Positions 48,006 through 62,300 are shown, numbered from the stretch's first letter. The stretch is 64,000 nucleotides of DNA from Osmia lignaria lignaria (GCF_051020975.1 NW_027478160.1:2130001-2194000); one strand, 5' to 3'. Made by a program: numbers and translations. The notes: a model not told the origin generated them from the letters alone.

Positions 48006-51000
48006 AAGAACAACAAGAAGAAGAAATATCTCGAAATATGTCCGTCAGGCCCCTTCCCTTGAGATAAATCTGCAAATATCTCGGGAACGAAGCGAGCTAT
48101 GGCAAAATGTTAAGAGACCTTTTTTGTAGAGAATTAAGGTTCCTACTTTTTATGTTCTATGATATTTTTTGATCAGATGCGTAGTTCTCGAGATATATCA
48201 AGATATTTAAAAGTTCCGAAGCCGCACCAACATAATAGAGATACAGAAACACCGTGGCCCCTTTCTTTGAGATAACTCTGCACTATTGCGAGCTGCAAAT
48301 CCCACTTCCAGCTTAGCTGTGCAGAGGAAGAACAACAAGAAGAAGAAATATCTCGAAATATGTCCGTCAGGCCAGTTCCTTTGAGCTGAATCTGCAAATA
48401 TCTCGGAAACGAAGCGAGCTATGGCAAAATGTTAAGAGACGTTTTTTGTAGAGAATTATGTTTCCTACAATTTATGTTCTCTGATATTTTTTGATCAGAA
48501 GCGTAGTTTTCGAGATATATCGAGATATTTAAAAGTTCCGAAGCCGCAGCAACATAATAGAGATACAGAAACACCGTGGCCCCTTTCTTTGAGATAACTC
48601 TGCACTATTGCGACCTGCAATTGCCACTTCCAGCTCAGCTGTGCAGAAGAAGAACAACAAGAGGAAGAAATATCTCGAAATATGTCCGTCAGGCCCCTTC
48701 CCTTGAGATAAATCTGCAAATATCTCGGAAACGAAGCGAGCTATGGCAAAATGTTAAGAGACCTTTTTTGTAGAGAATTAAGTTTCCTACTTTTTATCTT
48801 CTATGATATTTTTTGATCAGATGCGTAGTTCTCGAGATGTATCAAGATATTTAAAAGTTCCGAAGCCGCACCAACATAATAGAGATACAGAAACACCGTG
48901 GCCCCTTTCTTTGAGATAACTCTGCACTATTGCGCGCTGCAAATGCCACTTCCAGCTTAGCTGTGCGGAAGAACAACAACAAGAAGAAGAAATATCTCGA
49001 AATATGTCCGTCAGGCCCCTTCCCTTGAGATAAATCTGCAAATATCTCGGAAACGAAGCGAGCTATGGCAAAATGTTAAGAGACCTTTTTTGTAGAGAAT
49101 TAAGTTTCCTACTTTTTACGTTCTATGATATTTTTCGATCAGAGGCGTAGTTCTCGAGATATATCAAGATATTTAAAAGTTCCGAAGCCGCACCAACATA
49201 ATAGAGATACAGAAACACCGTGGCCCCGTTCTTTGAGATAACTCTGCACGATTGCGAGCTGGAAATGCCACTACCAGTTTAGCTGTGCAGAAGAAGAACA
49301 ACAAGAAGAAGAAATATCTCGAAATATGTCCATCAGGACCCTTCCCTTGAGATAAATCTGCAAATATCTCGGAAACGAAGCGAGCTATGGCAAAATGTTA
49401 AGAGACCTTTTTTGTAGAGAATAATGTTTCCTCCAATTTACGATCTATGATATTTTTTGATCAGAGGCGTAGTTCTCGAGATATATCAAGATATTTAAAA
49501 GTTCCGAAGCCGCACCAACATAATAGAGATACAGAAACACCGTGGCCCCTTTCTTTGAGATAACTCTGCACTATTGCGACCTGCAAATGCCACTTCCAGC
49601 TCAGCTGTGCAGAAGAAGAACAACAAGAAGAAGAAATATCTCGAAATATGTCCGTCAGGCCCCTTCCCTTGAGATAAATCTGCAAATATCTCGGAAACGA
49701 AGCGAGCTATGGTAAAATGTTAAGAGACCTTTTTTGTAGAGAATTATGTTTCCTACAATTTAGGTTCTATGATATTTTTTGATCAGAAGCGTAGTTTTCG
49801 AGATATATCGAGATATTTAAAAGTTCCGAAGCCGCACCAACATAATAGAGATACAGAAACACCGTGGCCCCTTTCTTTGAGATAACTCTGCACTAGTGCG
49901 AGCCGCAAATGCCGCTTCCAGCTTAGCTGTGCAGAAGAAGAACAACAAGAAGAAGAAATATCTCGAAATATGTCCGTCAGGCCCCTTCCCTTGAGATATA
50001 TCTGCAAATATCTCGGAAACGAAGCGAGCTATGGCAAAATGTTAAGAGACCTTTTTTGTAGAGAATTATGTTTCCTACAATTTAGGTTCTATGATATTTT
50101 TTGATCAGAAGCGTAGTTTTCGAGATATATCGAGATATTTAAAAGTTCCGAAGCCGCACCAACATAATAGAGATACAGAAACACCGTGGCCCCTTTCTTT
50201 GAGATAACTCTGCACTAGTGCGAGCCGCAAATGCCACTTCCAGCTTAGGTGTGCAGAGGAAGAACAACAAGAGGAAGAAATATCTCGAAATATGTCCGTC
50301 AGGCCCCTTCCCTTGAGATAAATCTGCAAATATCTCGGGAACGAAGCGAGCTATGGCAAAATGTTAAGAGACCTTTTTTGTAGAGAATTAAGTTTCCTAC
50401 TTTTTATGTTCTATGATATTTTTTGATCAGATGCGTAGTTCTCGAGATATATCAAGATATTTAAAAGTTCCGAAGCCGCACCAACATAATAGAGATACAG
50501 AAACACCGTGGCCCCTTTCTTTGAGATAACTCTGCACTATTGCGAGCTGCAAATGCCACTTCCAGCTTAGCTGTGCAGAGGAAGAACAACAAGAAGAAGA
50601 AGTATCTCGAAATATGTCCGTCAGGCCCGTTCCTTTGAGCTGAATCTGCAAATATCTCGGAAACGAAGCGAGCTATGGCAAAATGTTAAGAGACGTTTTT
50701 TGTAGTGAATTATGTTTCCTACAATTTATGTTCTATGATATTTTTTGATCAGAAGCGTAGTTTTCGAGATATATCGAGATATTTAAAAGATCCGAAGCCG
50801 CACCAACATAATAGAGATACAGAAACACTGTGGCCCCTTTCTTTGAGATAACTCTGCACTATTGCGAGCTGTAAATGCCACTTCCAGCTTAGCTGTGCAG
50901 AAGAAGAACAACAAGAAGAAGAAATATCTCGAAATATGTCCGGCAGGCCCCTTCCCTTGAGATATATCTGCAAATATCTCGGAAACGAAGCGAGCTATGG

Positions 51001-51183
51001 CAAAATGTTAAGATACCTTTTTTGTAGAGAATTATGTTTCCTACAATTTATGTTCTATGATATTTTTTGATCAGATGCGTAGTTCTCGAGATATATCAAG
51101 ATATTTAAAAGTTCCGAAGCCGCACCAACATAATAGAGATACAGAAACACCGTGGCCCCTTTCTTTGAGATAACTCTGCACTA
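48006..51183 (+). repeat. Block duplication 12, left copy (partner 56056-59233)
   Basis: Ten monomers recur 8,050 bp (25 monomers) downstream. Shared private marks include CTCGGGAACG, CCGCAGCAACATAA, CTGCAATTGCC, GAGATGTA, GAAGAACAACAAC, CACTACCAGTTT, TCCTCCAATTTACGATC, TTTAGGTTC, CTTAGGTGTGC, AAAAGATCCG and TTAAGATACC. About fifteen substitutions separate the copies over 3,178 bases, roughly 99.5% identity. This makes it older than blocks 1, 3, 4 and 5. Confidence 0.9.
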
Positions 51184-53127
51184 TTGCGAGCTGCAAATGC
51201 CACTTCCAGCTTAGCTGTGCAGAGGAAGAACAACAAGAAGAAGAAATATCTCGAAATATGTCCGTCAGGCCAGTTCCTTTGAGCTGAATCTGCAAATATC
51301 TCGGAAACGAAGCGAGCTATGGCAAAATGTTAAGAGACGTTTTTTGTAGAGAATTATGTTTCCTACAATTTATGTTCTATGATATTTTTTGATCAGAAGC
51401 GTAGTTTTCGAGATATATCGAGATATTTAAAAGTTCCGAAGCCGCACCAACATAATAGAGATACAGAAACACCGTGGCCCCTTTCTTTGAGATAACTCTG
51501 CACTAGTGCGAGCCGCAAATGCCACTTCCAGCTTAGCTGTGCAGAAGAAGAACAACAAGAAGAAGAAATATCTCGAAATATGTCCGACAGGCCCCTTCCC
51601 TTGAGATAAATCTGCAAATATCTCGGAAACCAAGCGAGCTATGGCGAAATGTTAAGAGACGTTTTTTGTAGAGAATTAAGTTTCCTACTTTTTATCTTCT
51701 ATGATATTTTTTGATCAGATGCGTAGTTCTCGAGATGTATCAAGATATTTAAAAGTTCCGAAGCCGCACCAACATAATAGAGATACAGAAACACCGTGGC
51801 CCCTTTCTTTGAGATAACTCTGCACTATTGCGAGCTGCAAATGCCACTTCCAGCTTAGCTGTGCAGAGGAAGAACAACAAGAAGAAGAAGTATCTCGAAA
51901 TATGTCCGTCAGGCCCATTCCTTTGAGCTGAATCTGCAAATATCTCGGAAACGAAGCGAGCTATGGCAAAATGTTAAGAGACGTTTTTTGTAGAGAATTA
52001 TGTTTCCTACAATTTATGTTCTATGATATTTTTCGATCAGAGGCGTAGTTCTCGAGATATATCAAGATATTTAAAAGTTCCGAAGCCGCACCAACATAAT
52101 AGAGATACAGAAACACCGTGGCCCCTTTCTTTGAGATAACTCTGCACGATTGCGAGCTGGAAATGCCACTTCCAGTTTAGCTGTGCAGAAGAAGAACAAC
52201 AAGAAGAAGAAATATCTCGAAATATGTCCGTCAGGCCAGTTCCTTTGAGCTGAATCTGCAAATATCTCGGAAACGAAGCGAGCTATGGCAAAATGTTAAG
52301 AGACGTTTTTTGTAGTGAATTATGTTTCCTACAATTTATGTTTTATGATATTTTTTGATCAGATGCGTAGTTCTCGAGATATATCAAGATATTTAAAAGT
52401 TCCGAAGCCGCACCAACATAATAGAGATACAGAAACACCGTGGCCCCTTTCTTTGAGATAACTCTGCACTATTGCGAGATGCAAATGCCACTTCCAGCTT
52501 AGCTGTGCAGAAGAAGAACAACAAGAAGAAGAAATATCTCGAAATATGTCCGTCAGGCCCCTTCCCTTGAGATATATCTGCAAATATCTCGGAAACGAAG
52601 CGAGCTATGGCAAAATGTTAAGAGACCTTTTTTGTAGAGAATTATGTTTCCTACAATTTAGGGTCTATGATATTTTTTGATCAGAAGCGTAGTTTTCGAG
52701 ATATATCGAGATATTTAAAAGTTCCGAAGCCGCACCAACATAATAGAGATACAGAAACACCGTGGCCCCTTTCTTTGAGATAACTCTGCACTAGTGCGAG
52801 CCGCAAATGCCACTTCCAGCTTAGCTGTGCAGAAGAAGAACAACAAGAAGAAGAAATATCTCGAAATATGTCCGTCAGGCCAGTTCCTTTGAGCTGAATC
52901 TGCAAATATCTCGGAAACGAAGCGAGCTATGGCAAAATGTTAAGAGACGTTTTTTGTAGAGAATTATGTTTCCTACAATTTATGTTCTATGATATTTTTT
53001 GATCAGAAGCGTAGTTTTCGAGATATATCGAGATATTTAAAAGTTCCGAAGCCGCACCAACATAATAGAGATACAGAAACACCGTGGCCCCTTTCTTTGA
53101 GATAACTCTGCACTAGTGCGAGCCGCA

Positions 53128-53651
53128 AATGCCACTTCCAGCTTAGCTGTGCAGAAGAACAACAACAAGAAGAAGAAATATCTCGAAATATGTCCGTCAG
53201 GCCCCTTCCCTTGAGATAAATCTGCAAATATCTCGGAAACGAAGCGAGCTATGGCAAAATGTTAAGAGACCTTTTTTGTAGAGAATTAAGTTTCCTACTT
53301 TTTACGTTCTATGATATTTTTCAATCAGAGGCGTAGTTCTCGAGATATATCAAGATATTTAAAAGTTCCGAAGCCGCACCAACATAATAGAGATACAGAA
53401 ACACCGTGGCCCCGTTCTTTGAGATAACTCTGCACGATTGCGAGCTGGAAATGCCACTTCCAGTTTAGCTGTGCAGAAGAAGAACAACAAGAAGAAGAAA
53501 TATCTCGAAATATGTCCATCAGGACCCTTCCCTTGAGATAAATCTGCAAATATCTCGGAAACAAAGCGAGCTATGGCAAAATGTTAAGAGACCTTTTTTG
53601 TAGAGAATAATGTTTCCTACAATTTACGTTCTATGATATTTTTTGATCAGA
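53128..53651 (+). repeat. Block duplication 13, left copy (partner 59568-60091)
   Basis: A 524-bp segment recurs 6,440 bp (20 monomers) downstream. Both copies carry GAAGAACAACAACAAG, TTTTACGTTC, TTTTTCAATCAGAGG, GGCCCCGTTCTTTG, GCACGATTGCG and GAAACAAAGCGAG. The only difference noted is ATCTTGG at 59993-59999. Confidence 0.85.
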
Positions 53652-54588
53652 TGCGTAGTTCTCGAGATATATCAAGATATTTAAAAGTTCCGAAGCCGCA
53701 CCAACATAATAGAGATACAGAAACACCGTGGCCCCTTTCTTTGAGATAACTCTGCACTATTGCGAGCTGCAAATGCCACTTCGAGCTTAGCTGTGCAGAA
53801 GAAGAACAACAAGAAGAAGAAATATCTCGAAATATGTCCGTCAGGCCCCTTCCCTTGAGATATATCTGCAAATATCTCGGAAACGAAGCGAGCTATGGCA
53901 AAATGTTAAGAGACCTTTTTTGTAGAGAATTATGTTTCCTACAATTTAGGTTCTATGATATTTTTTGATCAGAAGCGTAGTTTTCGAGATATATCGAGAT
54001 ATTTAAAAGTTCCGAAGCCGCACCAACATAATAGAGATACAGAAACACCGTGGCCCCTTTCTTTGAGATAACTCTGCACTAGTGCGAGCCGCAAATGCCA
54101 CTTCCAGCTTAGCTGTGCAGAAGAAGAACAACAAGAAGAAGAAATATCTCGAAATATGTCCGTCAGGCCCCTTCCCTTGAGATAAATATGCAAATATCTC
54201 GGAAACGAAGCGAGCTATGGCAAAATGTTAAGCGACCTTTTTTGTAGAGAATTAAGTGTCCTACTTTTTATGTTCTATGATATTTTTTGATCAGATGCGT
54301 AGTTCTCGAGATATATCAAGATATTTAAAAGTTCCGAAGCCCCACCAACATAATAGAGATACAGAAACACCGTGGCCCCTTTCTTTGAGATAACTCTGCA
54401 CTATTGCGAGCTGCAAATGCCACTTCCAGCTTAGCTGTGCAGAGGAAGAACAACAAGAAGAAGAAATATCTCGAAATATGTCCGTCAGGCCAGTTCCTTT
54501 GAGCTGAATCTGCAAATATCTCGGAAACGAAGCGAGCTATGGCAAAATGTTAAGAGACATTTTTTGTAGAGAATTATGTTTCCTACAA

Positions 54589-55769
54589 TTTATGTTCTAT
54601 GATATTTTTTGATCAGATGCGTAGTTCTCGAGATATATCAAGATATTTAAAAGTTCCGAAGCCCCACCAACATAATAGAGATACAGAAACACCGTGGCCC
54701 CTTTCTTTGAGATAACTCTGCACTATTGCGAGCTGCAAATGCCACTTCCAGCTTAGCTGTGCAGAAGAAGAACAACAAGAAGAAGAAGTATCTCGAAATA
54801 TGTCCGTCAGGCCCCTTCCCGTGAGATAAATCTGCAAATATCTCGGAAACGAAGCGAGCTATGGCAAAATGTTAAGAGATCTTTTTTGTAGAGAATTAAG
54901 TTTCCTACTTTTTATGTTCTATGATATTTTTTGATCAGATGCGTAGTTCTCGAGATATATCAAGATATTTAAAAGTTCCGAAGCCGCACCAACATAATAG
55001 AGATACAGAAACACCGTGGCCCCTTTCTTTGAGATAACTCTGCACTAGCGCGAGCCGCAAATGCCACTTACAGCTTAGCTGTGCAGAAGAAGAACAACGA
55101 GAAGAAGAAATATCTCGAAATATGTCCGTCAGGCCCCTTCCCTTGAGATAAATCTGCAAATATCTCGGAAACGAAGCGAGCTATGGCAAAATGTTAAGAG
55201 ATCTTTTTTGTAGAGAATTAAGTTTCCTACTTTTTATGTTCTATGATATTTTTTGATCAGATGCGTAGTTCTCGAGATATATCAAGATATTTAAAAGTTC
55301 CGAAGCCGCACCAACATAATAGAGATACAGAAACACCGTGGCCCCTTTCTTTGAGATAACTCTGCACTAGCGCGAGCCGCAAATGCCACTTACAGCTTAG
55401 CTGTGCAGAAGCAGAACAACGAGAAGAAGAAATATCTCGAAATATGTCCGTCAGGCCCCTTCCCTTGAGATAAATCTGCAAATATCTCGGAAACGAAGCG
55501 AGCTATGGCAAAATGTTAAGAGACCTTTTTTGTAGAGAATTAAGTTTCCTACATTTTATGTTCTATGATATTTTTTGATCAGATGCGTAGTTCTCGAGAT
55601 ATATCAAGATATTTAAAAGTTCCGAAGCCGCACCAACATAATAGAGATACAGAAACACCGTGGCTCCTTTCTTTGAGATAACTCTGCACTATTGCGAGCT
55701 GGAAATGCCACTTCCAGTTTAGCTGTGCAGAAGAAGAACAACAAGAAGAAGAAATATCTCGAAATATGT
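54589..55769 (+). repeat. Block duplication 14, left copy (partner 61029-62209)
   Basis: Nearly four monomers recur at the same 6,440-bp offset as block 13. Shared marks are CCCGTGAGATAAATC, AGAGATCTTTTTT, CTAGCGCGAGCC, CACTTACAGC, CAACGAGAAG, GCAGAAGCAG and CCTACATTTTATG. About three substitutions separate the copies. Within the block the monomers at 54,935 and 55,257 are themselves near-identical neighbours. Confidence 0.87.
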
Positions 55770-56055
55770 CCGTCAGGACCCTTCCCTTGAGATAAATCTG
55801 CAAATATCTCGGAAACCAAGCGAGCTATGGCAAAATGTTGAGAGACCTTTTTTGTAGAGAATTATGTTTCCTACTTTTTATGTTCTATGATATTTTTTGA
55901 TCAGAAGCGTAGTTTTCGAGATATATCGAGATATTTAAAAGTTCCGAAGCCGCACCAACATAATAGAGATACAGAAACACCGTGGCTCCTTTCTTTGAGA
56001 TAACGCTGCACTAGTGCGAGCCGCAAATGCCACTTCCAGCTTAGCTGTGCAGAAG

Positions 56056-59000
56056 AAGAACAACAAGAAGAAGAAATATCTCGAAATATGTCCGTCAGGC
56101 CCCTTCCCTTGAGATAAATCTGCAAATATCTCGGGAACGAAGCGAGCTATGGCAAAATCTTAAGAGACCTTTTTTGTAGAGAATTAAGTTTCCTACTTTT
56201 TATGTTCTATGATATTTTTTGATCAGATGCGTAGTTCTCGAGATATATCAAGATATTTAAAAGTTCCGAAGCCGCACCAACATAATAGAGATACAGAAAC
56301 ACCGTGGCCCCTTTCTTTGAGATAACTCTGCACTATTGCGAGCTGCAAATGCCACTTCCAGCTTAGCTGTGCAGAGGAAGAACAACAAGAAGAAGAAATA
56401 TCTCGAAATATGTCCGTCAGGCCAGTTCCTTTGAGCTGAATCTGCAAATATCTCGGAAACGAAGCGAGCTATGGCAAAATGTTAAGAGACGTTTTTTGTA
56501 GAGAATTATGTTTCCTACAATTTATGTTCTATGATATTTTTTGATCAGAAGCGTAGTTTTCGAGATATATCGAGATATTTAAAAGTTCCGAAGCCGCAGC
56601 AACATAATAGAGATACAGAAACACCGTGGCCCCTTTCTTTGAGATAACTCTGCACTATTGCGACCTGCAATTGCCACTTCCAGCTCAGCTGTGCAGAAGA
56701 AGAACAACAAGAGGAAGAAATATCTCGAAATATGTCCGTCAGGCCCCTTCCCTTGAGATAAATCTGCAAATATCTCGGAAACGAAGCAAGCTATGGCAAA
56801 ATGTTAAGAGACCTTTTTTGTAGAGAATTAAGTTTCCTACTTTTTATCTTCTATGATATTTTTTGATCAGATGCGTAGTTCTCGAGATGTAACAAGATAT
56901 TTAAAAGTTCCGAAGCCGCACCAACATAATAGAGATACAGAAACACCGTGGCCCCTTTCTTTGAGATAACTCTGCACTATTGCGCGCTGCAAATGCCACT
57001 TCCAGCTTAGCTGTGCAGAAGAACAACAACAAGAAGAAGAAATATCTCGAAATATGTCCGTCAGGCCCCTTCCCTTGAGATAAATCTGCAAATATCTCGG
57101 AAACGAAGCGAGCTATGGCAAAATGTTAAGAGACCTTTTTTGTAGAGAATTAAGTTTCCTACTTTTTACGTTCTATGATATTTTTCGATCAGAGGCGTAG
57201 TTCTCGAGATATATCAAGATATTTAAAAGTTCCGAAGCCGCACCAACATAATAGAGATACAGAAACACCGTGGCCCCGTTCTTTGAGATAACTCTGCACG
57301 ATTGCGAGCTGGAAATGCCACTACCAGTTTAGCTGTGCAGAAGAAGAACAACAAGAAGAAGAAATATCTCGAAATATGTCCATCAGGACCCTTCCCTTGA
57401 GATAAATCTGCAAATATCTCGGAAACGAAGCGAGGTATGGCAAAATGTTAAGAGACCTTTTTTGTAGAGAATAATGTTTCCTCCAATTTACGATCTATGA
57501 TATTTTTTGATCAGAGGCGTAGTTCTCGAGATATATCAAGATATTTAAAAGTTCCGAAGCCGCACCAACATAATAGAGATACAGAAACACCGTGGCCCCT
57601 TTCTTTGAGATAACTCTGCACTATTGCGACCTGCAAATGCCACTTCCAGCTCAGCTGTGCAGAAGAAGAACAACAAGAAGAAGAAATATCTCGAAATATG
57701 TCCGTCAGGCCCCTTCCCTTGAGATAAATCTGCAAATATCTCGGAAACGAAGCGAGCTATGGCAAAATGTTAAGAGACCTTTTTTGTAGAGAATTATGTT
57801 TCCTACAATTTAGGTTCTATGATATTTTTTGATCAGAAGCGTAGTTTTCGAGATATATCGAGATATTTAAAAGTTCCGAAGCCGCACCAACATAATAGAG
57901 ATACAGAAACACCGTGGCCCCTTTCTTTGAGATAACTCTGCACTAGTGCGAGCCGCAAATGCCACTTCCAGCTTAGCTGTGCAGAAGAAGAACAACAAGA
58001 AGAAGAAATATCTCGAAATATGTCCGTCAGGCCCCTTCCCTTGAGATATATCTGCAAATATCTCGGAAACGAAGCGAGCTATGGCAAAATGTTAAGAGAC
58101 CTTTTTTGTAGAGAATTATGTTTCCTACAATTTAGGTTCTATGATATTTTTTGATCAGAAGCGTAGTTTTCGAGATATATCGAGATGTTTAAAAGTTCCG
58201 AAGCCGCACCAACATAATAGAGATACAGAAACACCGTGGCCCCTTTCTTTGAGATAACTCTGCACTAGTGCGAGCCGCAAATGCCACTTCCAGCTTAGGT
58301 GTGCAGAAGAAGAACAACAAGAGGAAGAAATATCTCGAAATATGTCCGTCAGGCCCCTTCCCTTGAGATAAATCTGCAAATATCTCGGGAACGAAGCGAG
58401 CTATGGCAAAATGTTAAGAGACCTTTTTTGTAGAGAATTAAGTTTCCTACTTTTTATGTTCTATGATATTTTTTGATCAGATGCGTAGTTCTCGAGATAT
58501 ATCAAGATATTTAAAAGTTCCGAAGCCGCACCAACATAATAGAGATACAGAAACACCGTGGCCCCTTTCTTTGAGATAACTCTGCACTATTGCGAGCTGC
58601 AAATGCCACTTCCAGCTTAGCTGTGCAGAGGAAGAACAACAAGAAGAAGAAGTATCTCGAAATATGTCCGTCAGGCCCGTTCCTTTGAGCTGAATCTGCA
58701 AATATCTCGGAAACGAAGCGAGCTATGGCAAAATGTTAAGAGACGTTTTTTGTAGTGAATTATGTTTCCTACAATTTATGTTCTATGATATTTTTTGATC
58801 AGAAGCGTAGTTTTCGAGATATATCGAGATATTTAAAAGATCCGAAGCCGCACCAACATAATAGAGATACAGAAACACTGTGGCCCCTTTCTTTGAGATA
58901 ACTATGCACTATTGCAAGCTGTAAATGCCACTTCCAGCTTAGCTGTGCAGAAGAAGAACAACAAGAAGAAGAAATATCTCGAAATATGTCCCGCAGGCCC

Positions 59001-59233
59001 CTTCCCTTGAGATATATCTGCAAATATCTCGGAAACGAAGCGAGCTATGGCAAAATGTTAAGATACCTTTTTTGTAGAGAATTATGTTTCCTACAATTTA
59101 TGTTCTATGATATTTTTTGATCAGATGCGTAGTTCTCGAGATATATCAAGATATTTAAAAGTTCCGAAGCCGCACCAACATAATAGAGATACAGAAACAC
59201 CGTGGCCCCTTTCTTTGAGATAACTCTGCACTA
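56056..59233 (+). repeat. Block duplication 12, right copy
   Basis: The right copy of 48006-51183. Private changes include AAAATCTTAAG (56156), GATGTAACAAG (56886), GCGAGGTATGG (57432), CGAGATGTTTAAAAG (58182), AACTATGCAC (58901) and GCAAGCTG (58915). At its right end the sequence switches within one monomer to match 51,5xx (offset 7,728), so the monomer near 59,121 is a hybrid. Confidence 0.9.
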
Positions 59234-59567
59234 GTGCGAGCCGCAAATGCCACTTCCAGCTTAGCTGTGCAGAAGAAGAACAACAAGAAGAAGAAATATC
59301 TCGAAATATGTCCGACAGGCCCCTTCCCTTGAGATAAATCTGCAAATATCTCGGAAACGAAGCGAGCTATGGCGAAATGTTAAGAGACGTTTTTTGTAGA
59401 GAATTAAGTTTCCTACTTTTTATCTTCTATGATATTTTTTGATCAGATGCGTAGTTCTCGAGATGTATCAAGATATTTAAAAGTTCCGAAGCCGCACCGA
59501 CATAATAGAGATACAGAAACACCGTGGCCCCTTTCTTTCAGATAACTCTGCACTATTGCGCGCTGCA

Positions 59568-62209
59568 AATGCCACTTCCAGCTTAGCTGTGCAGAAGAAC
59601 AACAACAAGAAGAAGAAATATCTCGAAATATGTCCGTCAGGCCCCTTCCCTTGAGATAAATCTGCAAATATCTCGGAAACGAAGCGAGCTATGGCAAAAT
59701 GTTAAGAGACCTTTTTTGTAGAGAATTAAGTTTCCTACTTTTTACGTTCTATGATATTTTTCAATCAGAGGCGTAGTTCTCGAGATATATCAAGATATTT
59801 AAAAGTTCCGAAGCCGCACCAACATAATAGAGATACAGAAACACCGTGGCCCCGTTCTTTGAGATAACTCTGCACGATTGCGAGCTGGAAATGCCACTTC
59901 CAGTTTAGCTGTGCAGAAGAAGAACAACAAGAAGAAGAAATATCTCGAAATATGTCCATCAGGACCCTTCCCTTGAGATAAATCTGCAAATATCTTGGAA
60001 ACAAAGCGAGCTATGGCAAAATGTTAAGAGACCTTTTTTGTAGAGAATAATGTTTCCTACAATTTACGTTCTATGATATTTTTTGATCAGAGGCGTAGTT
60101 CTCGAGATATATCAAGATATTTAAAAGTTCCGAAGCCGCACCAACATAATAGAGATACAGAAACACCGTGGCCCCTTTCTTTGAGATAACTCTGCACTAT
60201 TGCGCGCTGCAAATGCCACTTCCAGCTTAGCTGTGCAGAAGAACAACAACAAGAAGAAGAAATATCTCGAAATATGTCCGTCAGGCCCCTTCCCTTGAGA
60301 TAAATCTGCAAATATCTCGGAAACGAAGCGAGCTATGGCAAAATGTTAAGAGACCTTTTTTGTAGAGAATTAAGTTTCCTACTTTTTACGTTCTATGATA
60401 TTTTTCAAGCAGAGGCGTAGTTCTCGAGATATATCAAGATATTTAAAAGTTCCGAAGCCGCACCAACATAATAGAGATACAGAAACACCGTGGCCCCGTT
60501 CTTTGAGATAACTCTGCACGATTGCGAGCTGGAAATGCCACTTCCAGTTTAGCTGTGCAGAAGAAGAACAACAAGAAGAAGAAATATCTCGAAATATGTC
60601 CGTCAGGCCAGTTCCTTTGAGCTGAATCTGCAAATATCTCGGAAACGAAGCGAGCTATGGCAAAATGTTAAGAGACGTTTTTTGTAGAGAATTATGTTTC
60701 CTACAATTTATGTTCTATGATATTTTTTGATCAGAAGCGTAGTTTTCGAGATATATCGAGATACTTAAAAGTTCCGAAGCCGCACCAACATAATAGAGAT
60801 ACAGAAACACCGTGGCCCCTTTCTTTGAGATATCTCTGCACTATTGCGAGCTGCAAATGCCACTTCCAGCTTAGCTGTGCAGAAGAAGAACAACAAGAAG
60901 AAGAAATATCTCGAAATATGTCCGTGAGGCCCCTTCCCTTGAGATAAATCTGCAAATATCTCGGAAACCAAGCGAGCTATGGCAAAATGTTAAGAGACCT
61001 TTTTTGTAGAGAATTAAGTTTCCTACTTTTTATGTTCTATGATATTTTTTGATCAGATGCGTAGTTCTCGAGATATATTAAGATATTTAAAAGTTCCGAA
61101 GCCGCACCAACATAATAGAGATACAGAAACACCGTGGCCCCTTTCTTTGAGATAACTCTGCACTATTGCGAGCTGCAAATGCCACTTCCAGCTTAGCTGT
61201 GCAGAAGAAGAACAACAAGAAGAAGAAGTATCTCGAAATATGTCCGTCAGGCCCCTTCCCGTGAGATAAATCTGCAAATATCTCGGAAACGAAGCGAGCT
61301 ATGGCAAAATGTTAAGAGATCTTTTTTGTAGAGAATTAAGTTTCCTACTTTTTATGTTCTATGATATTTTTTGATCAGATGCGTAGTTCTCGAGATATAT
61401 CAAGATATTTAAAAGTTCCGAAGCCGCACCAACATAATAGAGATACAGAAACACCGTGGCCCCTTTCTTTGAGATAACTCTGCACTAGCGCGAGCCGCAA
61501 ATGCCACTTACAGCTTAGCTGTGCAGAAGAAGAACAACGAGAAGAAGAAATATCTCGAAATATGTCCGTCAGGCCCCTTCCCTTGAGATAAATCTGCAAA
61601 TATCTCGGAAACGAAGCGAGCTATGGCAAAATGTTAAGAGATCTTTTTTGTAGAGAATTAAGTTTCCTACTTTTTATGTTCTATGATATTTTTTGATCAG
61701 ATGCGTAGTTCTCGAGATATATCAAGATATTTAAAAGTTCCGAAGCCGCACCAACATAATAGAGATACAGAAACACCGTGGCCCCTTTCTTTGAGATAAC
61801 TCTGCACTAGCGCGAGCCGCAAATGCCACTTACAGCTTAGCTGTGCAGAAGCAGGACAACGAGAAGAAGAAATATCTCGAAATATGTCCGTCAGGCCCCT
61901 TCCCTTGAGATAAATCTGCAAATATCTCGGAAACGAAGCGAGCTATGGCAAAATGTTAAGAGACCTTTTTTGTAGAGAATTAAGTTTCCTACATTTTATG
62001 TTCTATGATATTTTTTGATCAGATGCGTAGTTCTCGAGATATATCAAGATATTTAAAAGTTCCGAAGCCGCACCAACATAATAGAGATACAGAAACACCG
62101 TGGCTCCTTTCTTTGAGATAACTCTGCACTATTGCGAGCTGGAAATGCCACTTCCAGTTTAGCTGTGCAGAAGAAGAACAACAAGAAGAAGAAATATCTC
62201 GAAATATGT
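59568..62209 (+). repeat. Right copies of blocks 13 (59568-60091) and 14 (61029-62209) with unlike middle
   Basis: Both end blocks match sequence 6,440 bp to the left. The middle, 60092-61028, does not match 53652-54588 and instead resembles other zone IV monomers (GCGCGCTGC with GAACAACAACAAG, and a second TTTTTCAAGCAGAGG unit). The same offset on both sides of an unlike middle suggests one larger duplication whose centre was later overwritten, or two exchanges in the same register. Confidence 0.75.
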
Positions 62210-62300
62210 GCGTTAGGCCCCTTCCCTTGAGATATATCTGCAAATATCTCGGAAACGAAGCGAGCTATGGCAAAATGTTAAGAGACCGTTTTTGTAGAGA

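Larger units (their letters stand above)
47529..62300 (+). repeat. Array zone IV: mixed families, 25- and 20-monomer duplications
   Basis: About 46 monomers. Tags include GCGCGCTGCAAATG (a BssHII site), GAAGAACAACAACAAG, CGAGATGTATCAAG, TTTAGGTTCTATG, TTTTTCAATCAGAGG and CACTTACAGC. The CTGGAAATG/CAGTTT family of zone I reappears (near 49,139, 52,037, 53,325, 55,579, 57,189, 59,765, 60,379 and 62,019). A 3.18-kb block is repeated with offset 8,050 and two shorter blocks with offset 6,440. These interleave, so the copies come from at least two overlapping events. Confidence 0.7.
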
